A stretch of 49,091 nucleotides of DNA from Actinomycetota bacterium. Lineage in GTDB: Bacteria; Actinomycetota; Actinomycetes; Streptosporangiales; Streptosporangiaceae. The position numbers and the translations under genes were made by a program. The notes beneath the pieces are model-generated. The model saw only the letters and a list, made by a program, of their open reading frames with translations. It ran no database searches and was not told where the DNA came from. Numbering within the stretch: the stretch's first letter is position 1; each line of letters begins with the position of its first letter. Shown here piece by piece: positions 25,562-34,335 of this stretch. Location of the stretch: NCBI GenBank assembly GCA_021324595.1, contig JAJPIV010000068.1, positions 1 to 49,091 of the forward strand. The letters run 5' to 3'.

Positions 25562-26151
25562 TGGCGACGCGGGACCGCGACGCGGCCGGCCGTCCCAGGA
25601 ACGCGCGCCCCCGCGACGCCCTCGGGCGCCCGCTCGGCCGGGGCGCGGCCGGGGTGCCGGCCCTCCCCGAGGGGATCCGCCCGGACCCGGCCCGCGCGCT
25701 TGCCCTTGCCCAGGAACTGATCGACGCGGGGCGCCCGTTCCACGCGCACGAGGTCCTCGAAGCCGCGTGGAAGGCATCGGCGCCTCCCGAACGCGCCCTG
25801 TGGCGGGGCCTGGCCCAGATCGCGGTCGGCCTGACGCACGCCCTGCGCGGGAACGAGCGCGGCGCGGTGGCCCTGCTGCGGCGCGGGGCAGAATCGGCCG
25901 GCGCGGCCGCCCGGGCCCGGCCCGACCTCCTCGATGCCCGCCGGGCCGCCCGCGCGGCAGCCCGGCTCGCCGACCGGATTGCCGACTCGGGTCTCGCCTG
26001 CGTCCCCGCGGCGCAGCTCCGGCTGCGCCTCGCCGGGCCGGCGCGGGCGGACCGGACCGGGGCGGCCGGGGCCGGGAAGGACGCCGGGGACGCCGGGAGC
26101 CCGGCCGCCAAGAGGGACGCCGCGGGCGCCGGGAGCGCGCAGGGCGACTGA
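25561..26151 (+). CDS. DUF309 domain protein
   Basis: 196 residues. The DUF309 core (about 38-125) has the signature DAGRPFHAHEVLEAAWK and a following helix with WRGLAQIAVGLTHALRGN. These are small all-helical proteins without an assigned reaction. The C-terminal 45 residues are Ala/Gly/Asp-rich. Its ATG shares a base with the upstream stop (TGATG), so it is coupled to the hydrolase gene. Confidence 0.82.
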   Translation: MATRDRDAAGRPRNARPRDALGRPLGRGAAGVPALPEGIRPDPARALALAQELIDAGRPFHAHEVLEAAWKASAPPERALWRGLAQIAVGLTHALRGNERGAVALLRRGAESAGAAARARPDLLDARRAARAAARLADRIADSGLACVPAAQLRLRLAGPARADRTGAAGAGKDAGDAGSPAAKRDAAGAGSAQGD

Positions 26152-26152
26152 G

Positions 26153-26171
26153 CCGGGCGCGTGGCGCCCGG
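26153..26171. terminator. Bidirectional hairpin between convergent genes
   Basis: CCGGGCGC and GCGCCCGG flank a three-base loop, between the DUF309 stop and the converging marP stop. Confidence 0.55.
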
Positions 26172-26228
26172 GCCGGGCCCATGGCACGCCCGACTGCCGG
26201 GTCACGGCGGGCCGGCTCCCCGGGAGCG

Positions 26229-27422
26229 TCACTGGCAGCCGCCGGTCGGGGTGGCGGCGGTACGGTGCTCCCCGGCCCTGACATCCGCGGCGATCTCGCT
26301 GCTCGTCAGCGCGTAGCCGGTGCCGGGGACGGAGATCGCCGCCGCGAACACCATGCCGTAGACCAGGCCGTCCGGGGCGATCAGCGGGCCCCCCGAGTTC
26401 CCGGGCTTGACGACCGCCCGGATCGGATAGATGTCCCGGACCACCCGCTCGTTGCCGTAGATGTCGGGGCCGGTCGCCTGGACCGCGCGGCCGACGCGCG
26501 CGGCGACCGCGGTGAGCGAGGCGTCGAGCGGGTAGCCCGCGACGATCGCGCTGGCACCGAAGGGCGCTGCGCGCGCGAAGCGAAGCGGGGGCAGGTCGAG
26601 CCCGGGAACGTAGAGCACCGCGACGTCGCGGCTCGGGTCGAACAGGACCACGCGCGCCGGGAACTGCGTCTGGAACCGGTCGTAGACCTCCGGCCCCTCG
26701 GTCACCCCCGCGACCACGTGAGCGTTCGTGACCACCCAGTTCCTGGCGACCACGAAGCCGCTGCCCTCAATGGTCCGCGAGCAGGACCCCGCGACGCCCT
26801 CGATCTTCACCACGCTGCCCTCATCCCGGGCCAGGCCCGGGGATCGCAGCACGGCGGGATCCGGCTCGGGCACGCTCAGCGCGGCGTCCGCGCCGAGCGC
26901 GCCGAAGACCTGCGCGTAGGGAGGCGTGCCGAGCAGGCGCCGGAGGGCGAGGAACTCGGGCCTGGCCTGCCGGGGGATTAGGCGGCCGACGCTCCTGAGC
27001 AGCACCGAGTCCCTGACCTGGGCGGCGATGGACGCGGACGGCGGCGCGTAGGCGATGAGCGTGCCGATCATCCACGCCAGGAGCAGGATCGCGGTCACGT
27101 TCACGGCCGCGCCGCCGATCGAGTCCAGCACCGTGCCGCGCCTGCGGCGGACCTTGGACCGCAGCAGCGCGCCGGCGCCGGAGGCGATCAGCATCCCGGT
27201 CACCGCCGTTCCGAAGATGACCAGGATGGTGAACACCGCCCGTGGCGCCGGGCTCCGCGCGAACGCGCCGGCGACGCCGGGGGCGAAGTACAGGCCGGCC
27301 AGCGCCCCGCCGATGAAGCCGCCGAAGCTCAGGATCCCGATGATGAAGCCCTGGCGGTACCCGGCCACCGCGAAGGCGGCCGCGAGGACCAGCAGCACCA
27401 CGTCGAGCATGTCACCGGGCAC
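26229..27422 (-). CDS. marP: MarP-type membrane serine protease (CvpA plus trypsin domain)
   Basis: 397 residues. A CvpA-like membrane domain with four helices (about 5-125) is followed by a periplasmic chymotrypsin-fold domain (about 200-395). Catalytic residues are H235 (VTNAHVV), D266 (SRDVAVL) and S343 (GNSGGP); Cys214 and Cys396 can form the disulfide known in mycobacterial MarP. With the GTG start at 27420-27422, His, Ser and the first Cys fall at the same numbers as in M. tuberculosis Rv3671c, which supports that start over the ATG four codons on. MarP protects against acid and oxidative stress. The neighbouring nudix and nth genes match the mycobacterial order. Confidence 0.9.
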   Translation of the reverse strand: MPGDMLDVVLLVLAAAFAVAGYRQGFIIGILSFGGFIGGALAGLYFAPGVAGAFARSPAPRAVFTILVIFGTAVTGMLIASGAGALLRSKVRRRRGTVLDSIGGAAVNVTAILLLAWMIGTLIAYAPPSASIAAQVRDSVLLRSVGRLIPRQARPEFLALRRLLGTPPYAQVFGALGADAALSVPEPDPAVLRSPGLARDEGSVVKIEGVAGSCSRTIEGSGFVVARNWVVTNAHVVAGVTEGPEVYDRFQTQFPARVVLFDPSRDVAVLYVPGLDLPPLRFARAAPFGASAIVAGYPLDASLTAVAARVGRAVQATGPDIYGNERVVRDIYPIRAVVKPGNSGGPLIAPDGLVYGMVFAAAISVPGTGYALTSSEIAADVRAGEHRTAATPTGGCQ

Positions 27423-27489
27423 GGTTCACCACGGTATCCCGCCATGCCGGCGGCGGCTCCCGATACCGGGCGGCAGGCCCCGCATGGCG

Positions 27490-28167
27490 TCAGCTCGGTC
27501 CGGGGCCGGCCAGCGAGATCCCGCCGGGCGGCTCGCTGACCGTGGCGGCGTCCCAGGGCAGCTCCCACCCGCCGAGGGCCAGCAGCCGGTCGAGCAGGAA
27601 CGCGGTGAACCCCCAGACCAGCATCGGCCCGGCGCGGAACGCCGGGCCCGGCTGCCCCGAGGGGTACCTGACCATCATCCGGTTCGCGGGGTCGGCGAGG
27701 TCGGCCAGCGCCACCCGCGCGACCGCGGTCACCTCGGCCGGGTTGCCCGGCGCGACCGGGCCTGGCTCCCGCCACCAGGCGAGGACGGGAGAGACCCGGT
27801 ACCCGCTCCGGGAGATGTACATCTCGGGCAGCACGGTGAGGACCTGGACCCCGGCGGGGTCGACGAGCGCCTCCTCGGCCGCCTCGCGCAGCGCGGCGGC
27901 CACAGCGCCGTCGTCGCCGTCGTCCACGGCGCCGCCGGGGAACGCGGGTTGCCCGGCATGGTTGCGCAGCGACGCGCTGCGCTGCACGAGGAGCACGTCC
28001 GGGCCAGCTGGCCCGGTGCCGAGCAGGATCAGGATCGCGGAGCGCCGCCCTCCGCCCGGCGGCGGGCGCATCGCGTCGGGGACCGCCATCGCCCTCGCCG
28101 ACCTGGCCAGGTCGGCGAGCCAGCCCGGAACCCCCGGCTCCGCGCGGCCCGCCTGGGCGGCCGTCAC
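27490..28167 (-). CDS. NUDIX hydrolase, CoA pyrophosphatase type
   Basis: 225 residues. The CoA-type signature [15 protein letters not shown] runs straight into the Nudix box ending [12 protein letters not shown] (about 100-135), as in NUDT7/NUDT8 and YeaB enzymes that split CoA into phosphopantetheine and 3',5'-ADP. The start is GTG at 28165-28167, which overlaps the nth stop as GTGA; longer in-frame readings enter the nth gene. It lies between nth and marP, as in Mycobacterium. Confidence 0.87.
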   Translation of the reverse strand: MTAAQAGRAEPGVPGWLADLARSARAMAVPDAMRPPPGGGRRSAILILLGTGPAGPDVLLVQRSASLRNHAGQPAFPGGAVDDGDDGAVAAALREAAEEALVDPAGVQVLTVLPEMYISRSGYRVSPVLAWWREPGPVAPGNPAEVTAVARVALADLADPANRMMVRYPSGQPGPAFRAGPMLVWGFTAFLLDRLLALGGWELPWDAATVSEPPGGISLAGPGPS

Positions 28168-28925
28168 GAGAAGGGCCCGGCCTTGACCAGGCGGGCGGCC
28201 ACCACCGGGTCCGTGGGGCCCATGCCGTAGGACGGGCAGAGCGTCCCGACGCCGCACGCACCGCAGGCCGGCCGGCGGGAATGGCAGACGCGCCGGCCAT
28301 GCCAGATCAGCCGGTGGGACAGCACGGTCCACTCCGACCTGGGGAACAGCGCCCCGACATCGCGCTCCACCTTCTCCGGATCCTGCTCGGCCGTCCAGTG
28401 GAAGCGCCGCGCCAGGCGGCCGAAGTGCGTGTCCACGGTCAGGCCCGGTATCCCGAACGCGTTGCCGAGCACCACGTTCGCGGTCTTCCTGCCGACGCCG
28501 GGCAGGGTGACCAGGTCGCCGAGGCTGGCTGGGACCTCACCGCCGAACCGGTCGCACAGCGCCTGGCCGAGCCCGATGATGCTGGCGGCCTTCGCGCGGT
28601 AGAACCCGGTCGGCATGATGAGCTTCTCCAGTTCCTCGCGGTCCGCCGCGGCGTAGTCGGCGGCGGTGCGGTACCGGGCGAACAGCAGGGGCGTGACCTG
28701 GTTCACGCGCCGGTCGGTGCACTGCGCGGACAGGATGGTCGCGATCAGCAGTTCGAGCGGGGAGCGGAAGTCCAGCTCGCAGTGCGCATCGGGGTAGAGC
28801 TCGGCCAGCTTCCTGCCGATCCGCCGCGCCCTGCGGACCAGCGCCGTCCGCGAGGGTTGCGCGGGCGGCTGGCTCGGCGCGGGCGGCTGGCTCGGCGCGG
28901 GCGGCTGGCTCGGGACGGGCACCAT
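28164..28925 (-). CDS. nth: Endonuclease III
   Basis: 253 residues. DNA glycosylase/AP lyase of base-excision repair for oxidised pyrimidines. The helix-hairpin-helix [11 protein letters not shown] holds the catalytic Lys147, VDTHFGR holds Asp165, and the iron-sulfur ligands are C214, C221, C224 and C230 with the usual Cx6Cx2Cx5C spacing. A 24-residue Pro/Gln/Ser-rich N-terminal head made of PSQPPA repeats is not part of the fold. The stop overlaps the NUDIX start. Confidence 0.94.
   Translation of the reverse strand: MVPVPSQPPAPSQPPAPSQPPAQPSRTALVRRARRIGRKLAELYPDAHCELDFRSPLELLIATILSAQCTDRRVNQVTPLLFARYRTAADYAAADREELEKLIMPTGFYRAKAASIIGLGQALCDRFGGEVPASLGDLVTLPGVGRKTANVVLGNAFGIPGLTVDTHFGRLARRFHWTAEQDPEKVERDVGALFPRSEWTVLSHRLIWHGRRVCHSRRPACGACGVGTLCPSYGMGPTDPVVAARLVKAGPFS
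28863..28914. repeat. 18-bp tandem repeat in nth N-terminus
   Basis: Nearly three copies of an 18-bp unit coding for PSQPPA. The units are in frame and form the disordered head of Nth. Confidence 0.88.
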
Positions 28926-28998
28926 GGCATCAGCCTACGGTCAAGCCGACCGCGGCCAGGCAGCCCGGCGCGGGAACGCCCTGCGGCGCGCGGCGCGG

Positions 28999-29919
28999 TC
29001 ACCCGGGGCCGGCGTGGACCGCGCACGTCCCGGGCTGGAACGGGAGCTCCCGCGGGCCGAACCCGGCGGGCGGTGCCGTCACGCCGGCCCGGCCCACGTG
29101 CCTGCCGAGGATCACGGTGGCGACCCGCCGGGCGCCGGCGCGGCGCAACGCCATCGCGGCCGACTGCGCGCTGGCCCCGGTCGTCCAGGTGTCGTCCAGG
29201 AGGAGCACCCGGGCACCGGGAAGGGGCGCCGCCTCGAAGCGGGCGGGGTCGAGGTCACGCCCGCGCCACGGAACGGGGCGTGCCACCAGGTGCGCCCACC
29301 GGCAGGACAGGTAAGGGGCGAGGAGCGCGCGGAGCGGGTGCTGGCCCGGCCGCGACCGGGCCGTGGGAACGACGGCCAGGTGCGTCGGGCCGGCGGGCAT
29401 GCCGGCTGCCCGGCAGACGCAGGCGCGGTGATCGCGCAGGAACACCAGGAGCAGCGCCCGCAGCAGGACCGCCGCCGCAGCCGCGGCGGGGCCGGGCGAC
29501 TTGTACTGCCAGAGGCGGCGCGCGTGGCTGCCTCCCTTGACCGCGTAGGCGACCGGCACCACGACGTCGGCGAGGCTCCCCGCCGCGCACTGCTCGTGCA
29601 GTTCGCACTGGAAGCAGCGGGCGCGGCCGTCCGACGGCCCGCGGCAGACCAGGCACCGGCCCCGGGCATCGGAGCCGCCGCCCGTCAGGCCGGCGCGGCC
29701 GGCGGGCGGCGCGCTGAGCGATGCCGCCTGCAGCCGGACCAGGCCCTCGAGCTCCGGCCAGGACAGCCCGCGGGATGCCCCGCCCGGCGCGCTGCATCCG
29801 CCCGGCCGGCCACGCCCGCCAGGCGGGACCGGCGCCAGGGACGGCACGGCGGTATCGGCGGTCACGGCGGCCAGGCTAGGCCCCTGCTCGGACACTGGCG
29901 GAACGCCTTCGGCCGGCAT
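28999..29919 (-). CDS. ComF family phosphoribosyltransferase-like protein
   Basis: 306 residues from ATG at 29917-29919. A Cys-rich zinc-finger-like segment (CLVCRGPSDGRARCFQC) precedes the PRTase domain, whose PRPP-binding loop is VLLLDDTWTTGAS. ComF proteins are linked to DNA uptake and recombination repair, although the reaction is not established. The start is uncertain: a TATACC -10-like element lies about 20 bases before this ATG, and an in-frame GTG at 29865 is another option. The N-terminal 80 residues are low-complexity. It lies 73 bases upstream of nth on the same strand. Confidence 0.78.
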   Translation of the reverse strand: MPAEGVPPVSEQGPSLAAVTADTAVPSLAPVPPGGRGRPGGCSAPGGASRGLSWPELEGLVRLQAASLSAPPAGRAGLTGGGSDARGRCLVCRGPSDGRARCFQCELHEQCAAGSLADVVVPVAYAVKGGSHARRLWQYKSPGPAAAAAAVLLRALLLVFLRDHRACVCRAAGMPAGPTHLAVVPTARSRPGQHPLRALLAPYLSCRWAHLVARPVPWRGRDLDPARFEAAPLPGARVLLLDDTWTTGASAQSAAMALRRAGARRVATVILGRHVGRAGVTAPPAGFGPRELPFQPGTCAVHAGPG

Positions 29920-30129
29920 GTCGGCCCCGGCAGGGCGAGAAGGTATAAACTGCCGCCCGAGCGCCGACCCGGCCGTGCGCGCAGCGGCCGCGACCCGGTG
30001 GTCCGGTAGGCTCGGCACGGCAGCCGGCGGGCGCGAGCCGCGGCCCCGGCCACGCCGCTCGTCGGCATCATGGTCACAGGAGCACTGCGTCCAGCGGAGC
30101 AGGGCCAGTCACGATCGGGACTACCGCCA

Positions 30130-31707
30130 ATGTCACAACCACAGCCGGCCGCCGGGGCACCCATCGAGCGACGGCCCGCCAAGGCGCTGCTGGCGTCGGC
30201 GCCCGGCATTCTCCGGCGCCACTGGCTCGCCACGGTCCTGGTGATCGCCGGCGTGGTGCTGCGCGCGGTCACCTGGATGGCCTACCACCCGGCGATCATC
30301 TACATCGACACGCTCAAGTACCTGTACGGCGCGTGGCCGGGCTCCGACCCGATCGCCTACAAGATCCCGCTCCGGCTGATCCTCGCGTTCGGCGACCTCG
30401 GGACAGTCGGGATCATCCAGCACCTGCTCGGCGTCGCGATGGGCGTCACGATCTACGTGCTGCTCATCCGGCGCGGCGCCCCGCGCTGGCTCGGCGCGCT
30501 GGCCATGGCGCCGGTCCTGCTCGACGCCTACCAGCTCCAGACCGAGGCGATGATCATGCCCGACGTCTGGTTCGAGGCCCTGATCGTGGCCGGCGTCGCC
30601 CTCCTGCTATGGCAGCCAAGGCCGCGCCTGGCCGCGCTGGTCCTCGGTGCCGCGATGCTGGGCGCCTCGACCGGGCTGCGGCAGGTCGGCGAGGTGCTGA
30701 TCGTGCCGCTGCTGGTCTACGTCGTGGCGCTCGGCGGCCGGTGGCGGGCCGTGCTCAAGAACGCGGTGGCCGTGACGGCCGCCTTCTCCCTGGCCGTCCT
30801 CGCCTACATGGCCGCCTCATACGCCCGGTCCGGCCATTTCTGGATCTCCCGCTCCTCGACCAGCCTCACCTATGGCCGGATGGCCGAGGTGGCGGACTGC
30901 GCGACGCTGAAGATCCCTGCGGTGGAGCGGCCGCTGTGCCCGACCAAGGCCGAGCAGGCGAAGGGCCCGGACTGGCTGGAGCACGACGCCGCCGGACCGT
31001 ACCGCAGCCTCGCGGCGACGCTCCCGCCGAGCCTGCAAGGTCACACCGACGAGGTCACCGCGCGCTTCAACCGCGCGGTCGAGCTCCAGCAGCCCCTGCG
31101 CGTCCTGGCCGGCATCGCCAGGGACGCGGTCAAGCTCTTCGCCCTGACCAGGCGCACCAGCCCGGGTGACACGCCGATCTGGCGGTGGCAGTTCCAGGGG
31201 AACTTCCCCTCCTACCATCCGTACATCTTCGTCCGGCCCGATGGCATCTGGCTCAACTTCCCGCCCTCCGGCCCGCTGCACGCGCAATCGATCAGGAAGC
31301 TCAGCCCCGCCTACGGCGGGCCGCCGCAGGTGGACGCCGACCTGGCCAGCTTCCTGCGGCGCTACCAGCTGGGCGGCGGCTACACGCCCGGGCCGCTGCT
31401 GGCCCTGTTCGTGATCACCGGGCTGGCCGGATCGGTGCTGCTCCTGGCGCGCAAGCGGCTTCCCAGGAAGGCCATCGACCTGGCCGCGGCCTGCTCGCTG
31501 TTCTTCGTCGCGGGCGTGGCGATCCTCGGCGCGTCGGACTTCTTCGAGTTCTCCTGGCGCTATCAGATGCCCGCCGTCGTCACCCTGCCGCCGGCCGGGG
31601 CGCTCGGCATCGCGGTCCTGATCGCCGTCGCCCGCAAGTCCCGGACCCCGGCGGCCGGTGACGCCGTTCCGGGCAGGGCGCCGGAGCTGGCGGCGCCGGC
31701 CTCGTGA
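30130..31707 (+). CDS. Polytopic membrane protein, GT-C glycosyltransferase-like (copy 1)
   Basis: 525 residues with about 10-11 membrane helices. The first extracytoplasmic loop has IIYIDTLKYLYGAWPGSDP, with an Asp just after TM1 as in GT-C enzymes that use lipid-linked sugars. Further shared landmarks with the next gene are MPDVWFEALIVAG, CATLKIPAVERPLCPT, the exposed loop around WRWQFQG, and GGGYTPGPL before the last helices. ATG at 30130 was chosen; an in-frame ATG at 30070 is possible and neither has a clear ribosome site. The stop overlaps the paralogue start (GTGA). Likely envelope glycan or glycolipid assembly, by inference. Confidence 0.6.
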   Translation: MSQPQPAAGAPIERRPAKALLASAPGILRRHWLATVLVIAGVVLRAVTWMAYHPAIIYIDTLKYLYGAWPGSDPIAYKIPLRLILAFGDLGTVGIIQHLLGVAMGVTIYVLLIRRGAPRWLGALAMAPVLLDAYQLQTEAMIMPDVWFEALIVAGVALLLWQPRPRLAALVLGAAMLGASTGLRQVGEVLIVPLLVYVVALGGRWRAVLKNAVAVTAAFSLAVLAYMAASYARSGHFWISRSSTSLTYGRMAEVADCATLKIPAVERPLCPTKAEQAKGPDWLEHDAAGPYRSLAATLPPSLQGHTDEVTARFNRAVELQQPLRVLAGIARDAVKLFALTRRTSPGDTPIWRWQFQGNFPSYHPYIFVRPDGIWLNFPPSGPLHAQSIRKLSPAYGGPPQVDADLASFLRRYQLGGGYTPGPLLALFVITGLAGSVLLLARKRLPRKAIDLAAACSLFFVAGVAILGASDFFEFSWRYQMPAVVTLPPAGALGIAVLIAVARKSRTPAAGDAVPGRAPELAAPAS

Positions 31708-33296
31708 CCGGCCGGACGCGCCAGGACCGCGCGGACCCGGACGCGCCGGCTGGTGCCGTCCCGCGGGCCGGATGGCGGGCCCGGCTGGCCAAGGCCCGGC
31801 GCGAGCTTGGCCCGGCGGCGCGCCGGAACTGGCTCGCCGTCGCCCTGCTCGCCACGGGCCTGGCCCTGCGGGTGCTGGCGCTGGCCGCCTACCGCCCCGC
31901 GCTGCTGTACGTGGACTCGCTGAAGTACCTCTACAACGCCTATCCCGGCTCGGATCCGCTCGGCTACGAGCTGCCGCTCAAGGCGATCCTCGCCGTCGGC
32001 AACCTCACCGTGGTCGTCGGGGTCCAGCATCTGCTCGGCCTGGCGATGGCCGTGGTGATCTACGGGCTGCTCAGGCGCCGCCAGGTGCCGCGATGGCTGG
32101 CCGCGCTGGCGATCGCGCCGGTCCTGCTCGATGCCTACCAGGTGCAGATCGAGCAGAACATCATGCCCGATGTCTGGTTCGAGGCCCTGATCGTGGCCGG
32201 GGCGGCCGCATTGCTCGCCCGCCCCGCGCCCGCCGCGCGCGCCGTCATCCTGGCGGGCCTGCTGCTTGGCGCATCCGCGACCGTCCGCCAGGTCGGGGAG
32301 ATCCTCGTCGTGCCCGGCGTGGCCTTCCTGCTGGCCGCGGCCGCCGGCTGGCAGGCGGCCTTCCAGCGGGCGTTCGAGTTCGTCGTGGCGTTCGCCGTGC
32401 CCGTGGCCGGCTACATGATCGGCTCGTACGTGATCACCGGGCACCTGTGGCTGGCGAGCGCGACGCCGAGCCTGTCGAGCTACGGCCGGATGGCGACCGC
32501 CGCCGACTGCGCCACGCTCCGCATCCCCGCCTACGAGCGGCCTCTGTGCCCGACCGCGCGAGAGCGCCGGTACGGCATCGACTGGCTCGACCACGACTCC
32601 CGCTCGCCGCTGAAGTCGTATGTCGCGCCACCGGGCATGCAGCGGTACGCGGTCATCGCGAACTTCGATCATCAGGTGGCCGAGCAGCAGCCCGGCCGGG
32701 TCCTCGGCGCCATCGCCGCCGACGGCGCCCACCTGTTCGCCCTCACCCGGACGGCGAGCCAGGACGGCACGCCGATCTCGCGGTGGCAGTTCCAGGACTC
32801 CTATCCCACGTTCGGCACCTGGGTGCGGGTGCGCCCGGACGGCCTGATCATGCTGGGCCTGTACCTGCGGCCCGGCGGCGGGCCGGAGGTCACTCGCCCG
32901 CTCGACCCCGGTTACGGCGGCCGCGCGTCCGTGATCCGGCCGATCGCCGCCTTCCTGCGCGCCTACCAGCTGGGTGGCGGCTACACGCCCGGGCCGCTGA
33001 TGGCCGTGTTCGCCCTGGCCGGCCTGGCAGGCTCGCTGCGCCTGGTCATCCGCAGGCCGTCCGGGCCGCGGCGCGGGCAGGCCCAGGCGTGCCTGCTCTT
33101 CTTCGGCTGCGCCGCGGCGGTCCTCGCCGTCTCCGACGCCTTCCAGTTCACCTGGCGGTACCAGCTTCCCGCGCTGGTCACGCTCCCCGCCGCCGGGGCG
33201 CTGGGCGCCATGGCGCTCATGCCGCGCGCGGCCGGGCGGCCCGCGACCGAGGGGGAACGCGAGCCTGACCGCCCGGCGGCGACCCCGGCAACCTGA
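31704..33296 (+). CDS. Polytopic membrane protein, GT-C glycosyltransferase-like (copy 2)
   Basis: 530 residues, clear paralogue of the upstream gene over its whole length: LLYVDSLKYLYNAYPGSDP after TM1, NIMPDVWFEALIVAG, CATLRIPAYERPLCPT, SRWQFQDSYP and GGGYTPGPLM. The first-loop Asp is conserved. The extracytoplasmic loop after the TPGD/QDGTPI motif differs most, which may reflect different acceptors. GTG at 31704 overlaps the upstream stop. A tandem duplication kept as a coupled pair suggests that the products act together or on sequential sugars. No named family can be assigned safely. Confidence 0.6.
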   Translation: MTGRTRQDRADPDAPAGAVPRAGWRARLAKARRELGPAARRNWLAVALLATGLALRVLALAAYRPALLYVDSLKYLYNAYPGSDPLGYELPLKAILAVGNLTVVVGVQHLLGLAMAVVIYGLLRRRQVPRWLAALAIAPVLLDAYQVQIEQNIMPDVWFEALIVAGAAALLARPAPAARAVILAGLLLGASATVRQVGEILVVPGVAFLLAAAAGWQAAFQRAFEFVVAFAVPVAGYMIGSYVITGHLWLASATPSLSSYGRMATAADCATLRIPAYERPLCPTARERRYGIDWLDHDSRSPLKSYVAPPGMQRYAVIANFDHQVAEQQPGRVLGAIAADGAHLFALTRTASQDGTPISRWQFQDSYPTFGTWVRVRPDGLIMLGLYLRPGGGPEVTRPLDPGYGGRASVIRPIAAFLRAYQLGGGYTPGPLMAVFALAGLAGSLRLVIRRPSGPRRGQAQACLLFFGCAAAVLAVSDAFQFTWRYQLPALVTLPAAGALGAMALMPRAAGRPATEGEREPDRPAATPAT

Positions 33297-33374
33297 CCGC
33301 GCGGGTTGCCGGCCCGTTCCGGGGAGCGTCGGCGGCGCGCGAGGCGTCAGCGCGGCCCGGCGCGGCGCGTGGCG

Positions 33375-34202
33375 TCAGCGCAGCCCGGCGAAGAGGTCGG
33401 CCTCCGGGAGGGGCGCCCCGGTCCTGTCCTGGGCCCTGATGAACATCTCCACGCCGAAGGCGGCCTGCGCGACCTCGGGCGGGATCTTGGTGAACCAGGA
33501 CGTCTCGCTGATCTGGCTGGCATGCGCGAGCAGGGCGGCTCGCTTCCGGTCGAGGAAGCTCGTGATGTCGACCGTGGTGGTGATCCGCTCCTCGGACTCG
33601 CGCATCACCCGCTCCTCCTCCTCGGTGATCTCCCAGTCCGGCAGGTTCTCCCCCTGCTCCCGCAGCGCCTCGAAGACCTGGCGCCAGCTGCTGCGCCGCA
33701 TCGCCGTCAGGTAGAGCTTGGCCGGGATCCCCGTCCGCGTGACCGCCTCGATCGCCGCCCGGCTGGCGTGAACATGATCAGGATGCTGATAGGCGCCATC
33801 GGGGTCATAGGTGACCACGACCTGAGGCTGGTACCGGCCGAGCAGCTCTCCGATCCGGCCGGCGACCGCGGCAAGGGGAACGTTGCAGAACGCCTCGGGA
33901 CGGTGCCGGTACTCCCAGTCCGGCATGCCGGAGTCGTGGTAGCCGAGCAGCTCCAGCTCGGAGACCCCCAGGTGCTTGCATGCCTCGCGCAGCTCGGCCA
34001 GGCGGGTCTGGGCCACGTCGGTGGTGTCGTGACCATCGTGACCGGGCTTCACCCCGCCCGGGCCGTCCCCGAACTCGCCGTTGGTGCACGTCACCACGAT
34101 CGTCCGGATGCCTTCGTCCGCGTACTTGGCCAGCACCCCGCCGGTGCTCGACGCCTCGTCGTCGGGGTGCGCGTGGACGGCCATGAGGGTCAGCTCGGTC
34201 AT
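33375..34202 (-). CDS. PIG-L family deacetylase, mycothiol-conjugate amidase-like
   Basis: 275 residues. Zinc-site motifs AHPDDE (11-16) and HPDHVHA are intact. This LmbE/PIG-L fold removes acetyl or acyl groups from amino sugars; Mca and MshB of mycothiol metabolism are the best known actinobacterial members. The C-terminal region with TTTVDITSFLDRKRAALLAH resembles Mca-like proteins. MshB versus Mca versus another GlcNAc-type substrate cannot be decided here. ATG at 34200-34202 was chosen because the fold begins directly after it; a GTG ten codons earlier is possible. Confidence 0.82.
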   Translation of the reverse strand: MTELTLMAVHAHPDDEASSTGGVLAKYADEGIRTIVVTCTNGEFGDGPGGVKPGHDGHDTTDVAQTRLAELREACKHLGVSELELLGYHDSGMPDWEYRHRPEAFCNVPLAAVAGRIGELLGRYQPQVVVTYDPDGAYQHPDHVHASRAAIEAVTRTGIPAKLYLTAMRRSSWRQVFEALREQGENLPDWEITEEEERVMRESEERITTTVDITSFLDRKRAALLAHASQISETSWFTKIPPEVAQAAFGVEMFIRAQDRTGAPLPEADLFAGLR

Positions 34203-34335
34203 GCGGGCCAATCTACCTGGCTGGTCCGACACCCCGGCGCGCGTCGCCAGGGTCCCCGGGGATCCGGGCAGGGCGGGGGCCGGGCAGGGCGGGATCCGGG
34301 CAGGGCGGGGGCCGGGCGGGGCCGGGGGGCCGGGC
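34203..34335. repeat. G-rich degenerate repeats between two minus-strand genes
   Basis: A GGGCAGGGCGGG-type unit recurs with variation from about 34266 to 34334. No gene is seen. The runs of G could form quadruplexes on the plus strand. Confidence 0.6.
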
